Source of the DNA: Nemertoderma westbladi
Lineage: Eukaryota; Xenacoelomorpha; Nemertodermatida; Nemertodermatidae
Assembly: GCA_032718475.1 (NCBI GenBank)
Contig: JAUCBJ010001663.1
Span: 1-32,400 of the forward strand
Reading direction: 5' to 3'
Length of the DNA stretch: 32,400 bases
Below the pieces are notes generated by a model. The model was given only the letters and a program-made list of their open reading frames with translations, was not told the origin of the DNA and did not search any database. Both the position numbers and the translations under genes were made by a program. Positions 19,942 to 29,404 of this stretch are shown here, piece after piece; position 1 is the first letter of the stretch; each line of letters begins with the position of its first letter.

Positions 19942-20045
19942 TATTACCGGTACTAAATAGTTATGGAATAATGAGACAACCTTAACAAACTTTAAAAATT
20001 ATATACAAAATTCCACATATTTTTATAACAGAACATTAAGCTTTG

Positions 20046-20222
20046 TTCAGCACGTGAAACCTTCGCGCAGCACGTGAAGGTTTCACGTAGCACTTAGAGT
20101 CTTCACACAGCACGTTAATTAATTGAGCAGCTCGGAAAGCCTTTTGATCAAAATAAGAAGCCTTCACGCGGAACATGAAATGTTCATGCGGCACATGAAG
20201 AATTCGCGCAGCACGTGAATTA
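20046..20222. repeat. Degenerate array of CAGCACGTGAA units
   Basis: About nine imperfect units of about 17-20 bp around the word TTCRCGCAGCACGTGAA. At least four contain the E-box palindrome CACGTG (about 20051, 20073, 20213) or a close variant (CACATG, GAACATG). The units alternate between direct and mirror forms. The 79-codon minus-strand frame through it is a product of the repeat. Confidence 0.75.
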
Positions 20223-20937
20223 TTATCAGAGCCTGTGGAATTTAAAAATAATAAGTTTATGGTTATTCCCCACAATTATTATTACCAGCTATTGCTATAT
20301 GATGGTTCATATTTGTTATTCCCTTATTACTAGTAGACAACTATATAGTCCATTAGACAACGGTTCAATATGTAATACAAAACTCACAAACTATCTATTA
20401 AATATTGTTATAATTTGACGGACACGTTGACAGACAGACAGACACACAAACAGGCAGACAAACAAACTGAGAGACATACTGAGATACAGACATAGTTATT
20501 AGATAATTCCAAACATTAAAACAGACATAGACATTAAGAAAAATCCCAACAGCCAACATTTCAGATTGCTTATTTTATGCTCTTTTTAATATTTCGATGG
20601 ACACACAGACAGACATACAGACGGAAAACCAGCCATAACTCGAGAAGTAAAAGAAATCTCGCTAAGCCGTTTCCAGATTTGAAATCCTTATAAAATTCTG
20701 CTCGAGATGCAATAAAAAAAAACAATAAACGAAAATTTTGACCTGAGGAGGGTGTAGCTCTAGCTACTATTGATTAGCTATATACTATACTGTCTTATAG
20801 TGAAGGTGATATTCCAGAACGTTAATCAAATAATCAAACCAAAAATTTGACTAAACTATTATACCACAATATCATGGTGTTGGTATGGGAGGGAGTTTAT
20901 ATTTAAACATTTTATTTGATAAAATCAAAAAATTTAG
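20223..20937. other. No gene; two GACA-type degenerate microsatellites
   Basis: Imperfect GACA/CAGA tracts lie at about 20418-20490 and 20596-20622, each preceded by an AATATTT.GA.GGACA word. The second is followed by CATAACTCGAGAAG and TTTGAAATCCTTATAAAATT. Similar layouts occur near 23460-23590 and 32040-32380, so this is a dispersed repeat family rather than isolated microsatellites. Confidence 0.55.
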
Positions 20938-21237
20938 ACGAAACGAAAAACGAATTTAAAATCTATGAAACGAAACGAAAATTTCATAGATTGATAAAAA
21001 ACGAAACGAATGTTTGATCGGATTTGTAAAAACGAAACGAAACTAAATTTTTGAAAACGAAACGAAAAACGAATTTAAAATCTATGAATCGATACGAAAA
21101 TTTCATAGATTGATAAAAAACGAAACGAAACGAAACGAATATTTGATCGGATTTGTAAAAACTAAACGAAAACGAAACGAAATTTTTGAAAACGAAACGA
21201 AATTGAAATTTCTTTCGTTTTGTTTCGTTATGCCATC
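20938..21237. repeat. 119-bp tandem repeat rich in ACGAA
   Basis: Units start at 20938 and 21057 (ACGAAACGAAAAACGAATTT), with a partial third from about 21188. Each unit contains ATTTCATAGATTGATAAAAA and TTTGATCGGATTTGTAAAAA and runs of CGAAA. The second unit has gained extra CGAAA copies. Confidence 0.9.
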
Positions 21238-21476
21238 CCTGCCTGTAGCATGTAGAGGATAGTTTCTAGTGGTTATTATATGTCATAATTAATCTTCACT
21301 GTTAGTCTTCAGTTCACTCATGTCAGCATTTGTTCTAGAATAAGTGTTGGACTTTCCGGCTATTATAGCTTATGATTATGTATAGCACGGCATTATTTTC
21401 ACGGTATTTCTATCTATTTATATACCAGCTATTTTTTCCTATTTTCCAGAAATGCATGAAATTTGAAACAGAAATA

Positions 21477-22029
21477 GTTTCACCTACTTCCTCCTTAAAC
21501 TGGGTGAGCCAGAATTTTTATTTTAGCTTTCAATCTTTAGTTTAGCTACAACCGTTTTAAAAGTATCTCCAGCGATATTGCACCAATCGTACTGCAGTTA
21601 TTTTTCAACCTTATAGTAATTTGTTGGTAGCAAGCAATGGAAAGCTGGCAGTGCAAGGATTCCAAATATGTAAAAATATTTGAATTATTATTTGAGTAAA
21701 TTGTTATTATTTTATTATTATTATTTTTATTATTATTATTTTTTGTTTCATTAGGAATATCCATTTATAAGAAAATTGAGTATTTTATTAAATATATTTA
21801 ATAAATGGCCTGTAGCGGAAACAAATACATGCAACATTCGAATACATATTTGGAATCCTTGCACGGCCAGCTTTCCATGGCTACCAAAATTCTATAAGGT
21901 TGAAGAATACTACTAACAGTACGACTGGTGCAAATGAGTCGGAGACACTTTTTTCAAACGCTTGTAGCTAACGATTGAAAGCAAAAATATAAATCCTGGT
22001 TCACCCACTAAGGAGGAGGTAGGTGAAAC
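21477..22029. mobile_element. 553-bp foldback MITE with about 210-bp arms and TA duplication
   Basis: TA (21475-21476) precedes GTTTCACCTACTTCCTCCTT, and the far end is the reverse complement ending GGTGAAAC then TA (22030-22031). The arms, about 21477-21690 and 21824-22029, share GCTTTCAATC, TTCAACCTTATAG, GGAAAGCTGGC and TGCAAGGATTCCAAATATGT. The loop is an AT-rich 130 bp with ATT repeats. No coding capacity is seen. Confidence 0.85.
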
Positions 22030-22249
22030 TAGTAGATTAGTATAATACTTTAGATAAGACTACTTTGTTAACATTAGTAGATTATTAATATTAATTGTTT
22101 ATAGTTCACTGTATATATAGACTGATAACTCCTTAATTGGAATCATATTGTAACCCCATTGCTAAACTTTATCGGCATTAATAAATATTATATTTTTGTT
22201 GTCACTAGTACGGAATTAATATCCGAATTAATATCCCGCATCAATGTTA

Positions 22250-22387
22250 AATTCTCAATTTAGGGAAAGGAGCAGGTTACAGTGGCTCGTTATTTTAACC
22301 AAAACAATAAACTATACACAATAGAACAAGTTACAGTTTTATATTTGAGAGTAATCAGCTGTCCTGGAGAGGGATGAATTCTTATTG
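22250..22387. repeat. Dispersed 137-bp repeat, right (inverted) copy
   Basis: This is the reverse complement of 16949-17085, with matching ATTCTCAATTTAGGGAAAGG, TTTTAACCAAAACAATAAAC and AGCTGTCCTGGAGAGGGATG. It is followed closely by a 28-base C run (22397-22424). See the left copy for interpretation. Confidence 0.75.
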
Positions 22388-22396
22388 CGTCCAGTT

Positions 22397-22424
22397 CCCC
22401 CCCCCCCCCCCCCCCCCCCCCCCC
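22397..22424. repeat. 28-base poly-C tract
   Basis: Uninterrupted C run next to the right 137-bp repeat copy. Confidence 0.95.
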
Positions 22425-23459
22425 TATCTGTCCAAATTAGCACTTTAATGTTTCATTTAGCGTATATAACAATACTGTAACATTTGTGCATACTTTAATC
22501 ATACCGATGTACTGTATGTGTCAGTCAATATTAGTCAGTTGGTGTGGGTTATTTACTTCCTGTATGTATGTATGTATGTCGAACATTTCATGAAAACCCA
22601 ACAGACTAGAGTTTTAGCCTAGTAAACAAGCCAATAGGCGGATTCCAAACTTATACTCCTTTAGAAGTGGATGGTTGGCTATTTTGATTGGTCGATGATG
22701 CATCGTCAGTAACCTGAATGAATACCTGGATTGTTAATGAATCACACGTACTCTAATTTTTCATTAATCACTATATCATATGAACAATTAGTTGAAATCT
22801 ATGTTTTTGAACATTTACTCTTTACAAATAACTTTTCAAAAAAAATTCACGTTTGTTATGATAATTTTGATGTTACTATGTAGATATGTACTGAAGGTAA
22901 ATAAGGTGTAGGAAATATTGTTTTCAGGATATCACATTTAGTTAGATTTAGGTTAAAAATATCCATTTTCGTATTATATCCCAAATTTTATGGAAATTTC
23001 ACATTTGTTAGCGGTATAGATATATTTTTTAGTTTTCATGATATTTGGAAAAATGTATGGGGTACCCAAAAAGTGGGTGCTACACTATTTTTAATTTTCA
23101 CTTTTTTCAAATATGTGCTCCTAAACTATTTCTTCTGATTTTCTTCTGATTTTCAATTTATATTGGTTTTATTGGATGCTGGTTTAAATAGTTTTCCTGG
23201 TGACTGGATACACAGGAATAATACTATTTTCTGTTGGGTGGTAAATGTGATCGTGTAACGCGAAAATTTCTCATTTCCTTCTGTTATACATACATATATG
23301 ATAGGCTTACTTATGTGTACAAACGGATCAATAGACATGACAGACATACATCAACACAGTCATACAAACGGTCTAGATTCTTTTTAATATGAAAATCGAC
23401 ATCATAACTACATTCACAACCAGGGAAACACCCACAGTGGAAATATTAACTATACAGTG
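22425..23459. other. No gene; AT-rich DNA
   Basis: A short TATG microsatellite lies at about 22561-22579. The remainder is AT-rich without a supportable gene; the minus-strand frame at 23153-23347 has no recognisable motif. Confidence 0.5.
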
Positions 23460-23760
23460 CGGTAGTTCCCTTAGTATTTGATGGATGGACATACAGACCA
23501 ACATACAGACCAACATACAGACATACTTACATACAGTCATACAGACAGTATGATTGACAGAGTGAGACAAACAGATAGATTGAGACAAATATGAAAGGTA
23601 ACCCGGGAAATACATTTACTGACGACCTAAATTACACCTTTTGTGAAAATTTAATTTGGATGTTGTACTTTCTTATTGACCTCCAAAAAGAGTAAACAAT
23701 TAATCGTTAAAAGTTTAAGTGCGTTTATCTCGGAATTGTGTTTCAGAATCTAAACCAACG
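23460..23760. repeat. GACA/CATA degenerate microsatellite and attached repeat tail
   Basis: ACATACAGACCA and related words run from about 23488 to 23590 after TATTTGATGGATGGACA. From about 23705 the text TTTAAGTGCGTTTATCTCGG is nearly the inverse of 18317-18350. The frame on the minus strand is a repeat artefact. Confidence 0.55.
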
Positions 23761-23979
23761 GAAATAGCGGAAATTTATAACGGAAATAGATATCGCGTAG
23801 CTGTTTGTAGATTCATATTCAGTGAAAAATTCTGGTTACAATGAGATTAAAAAATAAAAATCGTCCCTCCCTACACATAGGTCTGTTACTAGTACTACTG
23901 CCACACATGTGTTTTGTACAGGTCTTTAGTCTTTGAGTCTTTGTTATGTACTCACCCCTCTTGCAAGAGTCTGATTACC

Positions 23980-25577
23980 GGGTAAATCGTTTCGACCTAC
24001 GCGTAGGCCTACGAGTAGCTACGCGTAGTTTGTAACTTCCATTCATGTCATTTACCGGTAGGGCCAGACTTACGGCCTTTTTTGACAACTACGCGTAGGT
24101 GTAATAAAAACTACGCGTAGGTATTTTTGAACTACGCGTAGGTATTTTGGAACTACGCGTAGGTATTTTGAAACTACGCGTAGCACTTCGCGTAGGTACT
24201 ACCCGTAGCAGTCCTGATAACAAAGATTTTTCATTTCAGGTCCGGCAGGGCTTGAGTTGTTAGGTATCTGATTTAATCAGATACCTGACATATACCATAC
24301 TGTATAGGTTATTATCAGACAAACGGAATAACCGAATCGGAAGCTCATCTCTGGCACTGGTAATAAATAATATTCAGTTCTTTCACACAAAACACAGGAT
24401 GAATAAAAAGTAGACTTAAAATTCACTTATATTACCAAGTCTCTTTGTTTCCATTGGATAATTTAAATATATCATATTGCACTCTCGTGAACAAAAGGCT
24501 TAAATGGCAATGGAGAATAAGAATCATTGGCCTATTTCCTTGTAAACTATTTTGTTACATGGTGTCAACTTAACAGCGTTCTGGTGAATTACTCGTGGTA
24601 ACGCTGCAAAGGACGGAACGCTGCAAAGTAATCAATAACCTGGAAATAACTTCAATTACCGTATTCCAGAATGTATTATTTCCATTTATGTTAATGAGTG
24701 CTGCTTTATTATCCAGTTTGCAGTGACGGGACTAGCTACACTGTATATAAATAATTGTTTAACGTGCACTGTAACCCATTATGTCGAATCGTCCATCGAG
24801 AAAATGACCAACAGAAAATGGCGACAGTGTTCAGTAAAACTAAACGGCACAGACGGTGGTGACTAAGTTTGCTTCAGTCGACTATAGTCAAGATGGATTA
24901 ATGATTTATCACATCCATGCTGGAGATAACTTCCAATAAACTTTAATTAGATTTAAATGTATAATTAATACTGTGTAACTGTTATTAAATTTCGCTTATA
25001 TTCGATATACAGTAGTACATGATTAAAATGTTTAAATGAGCATCCATAAAATCCTTTCTTTACATACCGAACGCTAATAAGTTGACATAATGTAACAAAA
25101 TTACATACATCATCCTGTGCAAAGGTCACTTTTCAGCGTTAAAGACCCTTATTTATTTTTGTAAACCACCCTGTACATAAATAAACTCGGGTCGCTGCAA
25201 AGTACCACTTTGCACACAATGATGTAAATACTAAATAGTTATTTGAACTCTAAACATTATTATAACAAATAATTGCACGTGCAACACATGAAGTGAAGAA
25301 TAATGTCTAGTACCGGTAGCGTATGACACTACATGGAGTATACCTAGGTATTTCATTTCATGGTTGTATATTGAACATACAGTACTGTCTTATTTTAGTA
25401 CTGAACCCCTTGGAATACGTAGGCCTACTAATGATAATCGTCTTATAGGCATAGCAACTACTCGTAGTTTCCGTAGGCTCTACGCGTGGTTAATATTAAA
25501 ACTCTGAAACTGGTCATATATGACCTAATGTGTCGAACTACGCGTAGATTCGCGTAGGTCATCGAAAATATTTACCC
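23980..25577. mobile_element. 1.6-kb element with CTACGCGTAG-rich termini and 8-bp duplication
   Basis: The left end reads GGGTAAATCGTTTCGACCTA then CGCGTAGG. The right end is the imperfect reverse complement, ending ATATTTACCC. Flanking 8-mers are TGATTACC (23972-23979) and AGATTACC (25578-25585), seven of eight bases identical, consistent with a hAT-type 8-bp duplication. The left end carries exact CTACGCGTAG palindromes at 23998, 24019, 24089, 24111, 24132, 24153 and 24174, the last five spaced 21-22 bp. The right end has one exact copy at 25538 and degenerate ones near 25460-25490. The core has no recognisable gene. Confidence 0.6.
24262..24286. repeat. 25-bp perfect palindrome with one-base centre
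   Basis: AGGTATCTGATT, a central T, then AATCAGATACCT. It lies in the core of the CTACGCGTAG element. Confidence 0.85.
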
Positions 25578-25585
25578 AGATTACC

Positions 25586-26281
25586 GTACTATATTTAGGT
25601 TTACATCTGGAACTGCAGAACTGGCATTATTGATTGGTACATCATTGGGATTCCTAATCCCATAGAGTCAGATAGTACCGGTACAAAAAGCATGAGCAAA
25701 GTCCAAACATAATACAGTCGGTCTACCTGCTACCAGCCTACGGTATTTCTATAGTAGGAGAAAACGCGACAAAGCGAGCGGAATTGTTAATCTGGTGCAT
25801 CACGGACGCATACACAGCTGGCAGGCTGGATGGTGTTTTGTACTTTTGTCCGTTTGTGTAATACAGTAGCAATAGGCCTAATAATTTGCTAATAATTATC
25901 ATTGTTGAGCCATATTAATATTAAAATTCAGAGTATCACATACTAGATTCACAAAATGTCACATTCTATAGCTGTGACCTACCCAACATTTTCCAAAGCT
26001 ATTTGAATATGTGTGGCTAAATTATGGAGATGCTCCTTTGCGCAAAATTTCCCCAGAAAAAAAACACTGTTAAAATTTTAGTACTTTTGTGAATCACATA
26101 CTGAAAAACTTTTGTTGTGCATTGTCCTCATAGCAGTAGCACCATAATTATACTTTGTGCTGGAATATATTTGTGAATAGGCCTATTATAAAAATAATTC
26201 TGAATGCAATTATATATCTAAACATGTTCCAATGATGAACAATTTATTAAAGCAAGCCAAACCCTTATGAATGACACATAC
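25586..26281. other. No gene; AT-rich DNA with TAGGCCTA words
   Basis: TAGGCCTA occurs at 25875 and 26178 and GTACCGGTAC at about 25675. No coding or repeat signal that I can support. Confidence 0.5.
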
Positions 26282-26289
26282 AGTACTAG

Positions 26290-26704
26290 CAGAGGCGTAG
26301 CGATAGGGGAGGGGGGGGGGATGTTCCTGTTCCCCCGGGCGCACTCACCCATGGGCGCTGAAATGCCAGGGAAAAGTCCGGGAATTCTTGTAAAAATAAG
26401 ACAAATCAGTGAAAATTCAGGAATTGTGATATAGTATTTACAGGACATGTGTCATAAGCAAAATGTGGAAAAATTTTATGTGCTCGCTTCGCTCACCATT
26501 CAATATATTATAAGTGCACTACTGTATATCAAACTTGTGTATAATAGATTTGATATAAGTTATAGGCCAATACTGTAAGATAATATTTAAGAAAAAAAAA
26601 CGTCATAAATGAAAATTTACAATTATTGAAGGGGTGGGGGGGAGGGGGGGGTGGCTATTTCAGATTCATTCCACTGGGCGCCAGATGGGCTCGCTACGCC
26701 TCTG
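26290..26704. mobile_element. hAT-like MITE, 415 bp
   Basis: Termini are CAGAGGCGTAGCGA and its exact reverse complement TCGCTACGCCTCTG. Flanking 8-mers AGTACTAG (26282-26289) and CATACTAG (26705-26712) agree at six positions. A CAGRG-type terminus and an 8-bp duplication are features of the hAT superfamily. Both sub-terminal regions are G-rich (26308-26320, 26630-26651) and contain GGGCGC words. No transposase is encoded. Confidence 0.8.
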
Positions 26705-26712
26705 CATACTAG

Positions 26713-27060
26713 ACCATGGAATGAGCCTATTGCGGTTTCGCTTTACCTCTTTCAACAATCTGGCTCTACCCAAGGTGTATAATTGTAATATACATTACAG
26801 TACAGCAGTATAGCTTACTTGCCATGGTACTCACTATGGGAATATAGTAGATACCAATTAAAGTAATATTGTTTGTTAGTCAAGCCAATTAGAATGATAC
26901 CAAGAAGTAGATAACCTTCGTATTACGGGTATTATTTCACTACCATTTTTACTGCCAACTATTTAATTATTTTAGTTTACCGGCTTCACTATTTCACTTC
27001 TTTGTTTTATTCATAAGATTCTAGAAGATTTATTTTATAGAAGAAAATAATTATCTAAGA
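26713..27060. promoter_or_regulatory. Upstream region of the reductase gene; no defined promoter
   Basis: 348 bp between the hAT-like MITE and the reductase ATG. No convincing TATA box or initiator can be singled out in this AT-rich DNA. ATTTATTTTATAG at 27029-27041 could be a 3' splice site 19 bases before the ATG, which would place an intron in the 5' untranslated region; this is speculative. Confidence 0.25.
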
Positions 27061-27987
27061 ATGTCGTCCAACCATAACGATTCATTTAGGAAGTGGATTA
27101 ACGAGGAAGGGACGGATGGATACCGTCCGGAGAGTGGTCGGTACCATCTCTATGTTGCCCTATCATGCCCCTTTGCCCAGCGGGCTCTCATAACACAAAC
27201 ATTAAAAGGACTGGAGGATGTAATTTCTGTTGATATTGTCCACCCACAGTTGGGTGAGTCGGGATGGAGTTTCGATGAAACCTTATCGGGTTGCTCCAAA
27301 GATTCCCTGCACCCGGGAAGGAAACTACTGCGAGATACTTATATGGAATCCAATCCGAGTTACACCGGTAGAATCACCGTTCCGGTGCTATTCGATAAAG
27401 TAACGAACACAATAGTGAACAATGAGAGTGCCGATATTATCCGCATACTCAACTCAGAGTTCAATAAGTTCTCAAAATCCCCGGAACAAGCTGACATTGA
27501 TGTGTACCCACAGGGTTTAAGGGCTCAAATTGATGACATGAATGAGTGGACCCGTGATATTATCTATGGTGTTTATAGAGCTGGACTTGCGAAGACCCAG
27601 GATGCATATGAGACGGCAGCAAAACAACTGTTTGCCGCGCTGGATCGCGTGGATGAAATACTAAAGAATAGCCGATACGTTTTTGGAGAGAGCATAACTG
27701 AGGTGGATATTAGATTGTTCGTTGTGCTCGTTCGGTTTGATACGGTTTACAACATGTTGTGTAAGTGCAACTTGAGGAGAATTTCGGATTATCCAAATAT
27801 GTGGAATTACGTAAAGGATTTATACCAAACAAAGGGTTTTGGGGATTCTATTGATATGGGTCATGTTAAGCTAACCTATTTCGCATCCCCTTTTTATAAA
27901 TCTATGAATCCCCATCTTATAATCCCAATTGGCCCAGAGATCGATTTTTCATCGCCTCACAACAGAAACTCACTGTTGCTACACTGA
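27061..27987 (+). CDS. Glutathionyl-hydroquinone reductase (xi-class GST)
   Basis: The 308-residue product belongs to the family of bacterial YqjG/PcpF and fungal Ecm4, which reduce glutathionyl-hydroquinones (GS-HQ + GSH to HQ + GSSG), normally as soluble dimers. The N-terminal thioredoxin-like half has RYHLYVALSCPFAQR with catalytic Cys36; the family usually has CPWAHR, so Phe38 and Gln40 are variants. GRITVPVLFD (103-112) and NESADIIR (Glu122-Ser123) are the glutathione-binding segments. The all-alpha half has YGVYRAGLA, VDEIL...YVFGE, then TEVDIRLFVVLVRFDTVYN, RISDYPNMWNY and the closing LIIPIGP, all family signatures. The ATG fits because homology starts soon after, and length is close to the usual 310-330 residues. 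It ends with three consecutive in-frame stops (TGA TAA TAG, 27985-27993). There is no signal peptide. The frame has no introns, so a retrocopy, an acquired gene or a natural single-exon gene are all possible. Confidence 0.93.
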   Translation: MSSNHNDSFRKWINEEGTDGYRPESGRYHLYVALSCPFAQRALITQTLKGLEDVISVDIVHPQLGESGWSFDETLSGCSKDSLHPGRKLLRDTYMESNPSYTGRITVPVLFDKVTNTIVNNESADIIRILNSEFNKFSKSPEQADIDVYPQGLRAQIDDMNEWTRDIIYGVYRAGLAKTQDAYETAAKQLFAALDRVDEILKNSRYVFGESITEVDIRLFVVLVRFDTVYNMLCKCNLRRISDYPNMWNYVKDLYQTKGFGDSIDMGHVKLTYFASPFYKSMNPHLIIPIGPEIDFSSPHNRNSLLLH

Positions 27988-28435
27988 TAATAGTTTAAAT
28001 AGCCGCGGATATCCTGCCCTGCCTGCACCACATGAATAATCGTCAATGATGAGAAAATCTGGGTGAAACTCAAAACAAACTATATACTGTAGTATGTAAG
28101 CATAATTATCATGTAATAATAGCATTTTTACTAATTTACTTTATGGTATTTAGGCTACCATTAATGATCAGGACTCAGTTTTGATTTTGTAACTAAAACA
28201 CTAAACCAATCAGTTTCAAATATATTTTTTTAGATATGTATCTCTTGTGGCTAAGATAGAACAGAATGGGACATAATATAACAAAACAATAATACAACAA
28301 ACATTTTTGATATAGTTCCCGTCGAGTGTTAGTGTATTTTTAGTATTAGTGTAATTTTAAGATAAAATAAAAAAAAATTCATAAGGGAAAAAGTGGTTGC
28401 TGGTCCTTCAGGCAGGATGCTTGAATAGTGCATGT
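27988..28435 (+). other. 3' region of the reductase gene with possible poly(A) signal
   Basis: AT-rich. AATAAA within GATAAAATAAAAAAAAATTC at about 28361-28380 is a candidate polyadenylation signal about 375 bases after the stop codon. The run of nine A directly behind it could alternatively be a genomic poly(A) of a retrocopy. Confidence 0.35.
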
Positions 28436-28526
28436 AACATCCGCATGCCATGGGTGCGGATGCGAATGCGAAAAATCATGCGGATATCCGCGGATGCGAA
28501 TGCGGATATTCGCCACATCCCTACTA
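28436..28526. repeat. GCGGAT-rich degenerate repeat
   Basis: GCGGATGCGAATGCG, GCGGATATCC and GCGGATATTCGC words followed by CACATCCCTACTA. From memory, text of this kind is found at many hAT-like repeat ends in animal genomes. No boundaries are evident. Confidence 0.5.
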
Positions 28527-28622
28527 ATTAACATAATTTATGCAAAAAAATTTTAAATGCAAACGCTCTTGGAGGGATGGTAATGCCCAAAATTTCACAA
28601 TTTGTGCAGAATGGCTTGCTAA

Positions 28623-28706
28623 TTTTTTGAACAAGAGCATTTATCAAAATTCTGGTCATAGGGTCGTCTTTGACCAGAATTTTGATAAATGCTCCTGTTC
28701 AAAAAT
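28623..28706. repeat. 84-nt near-perfect hairpin, 36-bp stem
   Basis: The arms 28623-28658 and 28671-28706 (core GAGCATTTATCAAAATTCTG) are complementary at 34 of 36 positions around a 12-base loop (TAGGGTCGTCTT). The pairing is tighter than in most animal microRNA precursors, so a young foldback insertion is more likely. The 72-codon frame spanning it is not supported. Confidence 0.85.
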
Positions 28707-29144
28707 CATCGTATTTACTCGAATAAGAGCCTGGGCGGCTGGGCGTTTAAGTTTATAAATTGCCAATTGGAGAGGCGTTTATTCGAGGGGTCGTTTATTC
28801 GGGCTAGTGTTTAAGTTCCAAATTATGTGGTTCTAGTGTTTATGTTTATGTTCTAGATTTTCAGCATTTTGAATCTAATTTTGAATAATTTCTTAAATAC
28901 AAGAAAACAAGTTAAACAAATGAAATAATTTTCATTTTTAAATAATTTTCATTTTTGGAAAAGTCTGCATTTTGAAATTTAAAATTTGCATTCTTCAGAA
29001 AATAAATTTAAAGTTTACAGTAAGGGTAATTTCATTATAAAGTCTGACCATTGAAAAATGTTGGAATGCACACAACCTAGCTGAAAATTTTGTTAGGTCA
29101 ATTTTCAAGGTCAAAAAGTCAATTTTCTCATTTAAGGAGCTAAG
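28707..29144. other. No gene; TTATTCGA-type repeat words then AT-rich DNA
   Basis: 28710-28815 holds ATTTACTCGAATAAGAGCC, GCGTTTATTCGAGGGG and CGTTTATTCGGG, recalling a dispersed inverted-repeat transposon end common in invertebrate genomes (from memory). 28815-29144 is AT-rich and carries nothing else. Confidence 0.45.
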
Positions 29145-29404
29145 GAGGTTCGATTGCATATAAATGCTACCAAGACCGAATTCATGACCTTTAGTGTTGA
29201 TGGAAACTTGACAACCATTGATAATAATATACTAAGGAAGGTCAATGACTTCCAGTACCTTGGATCATGGATAGAGAGTAGCAAAAAGGACATAGAAGTT
29301 AGGAAAGCAAAGGCTTGGGTAGCTCTATCAAAAATGGATACCATCTGGAAATCAGATCTCTCCAGCCACCTGAAGACTAAGTTCTTTCGAGCCACAGTGG
29401 AAAG
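29145..29404 (+). pseudogene. LINE reverse-transcriptase 3' half, part 1 (before the insertion)
   Basis: The frame reads KEVRLHINATKTEFMTFSVD, then VNDFQYLGSWIESSKKDIEV, then RKAKAW, WKSDLS and FFRATVE. This is the end of the reverse transcriptase domain of a LINE family with the signature LGSWI.SS..DI.VR...AW. It is cut after ATVER by the minus-strand LINE and resumes at 30911. No endonuclease or RT catalytic motif lies upstream, so the copy is 5' truncated near 29140. Confidence 0.85.
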
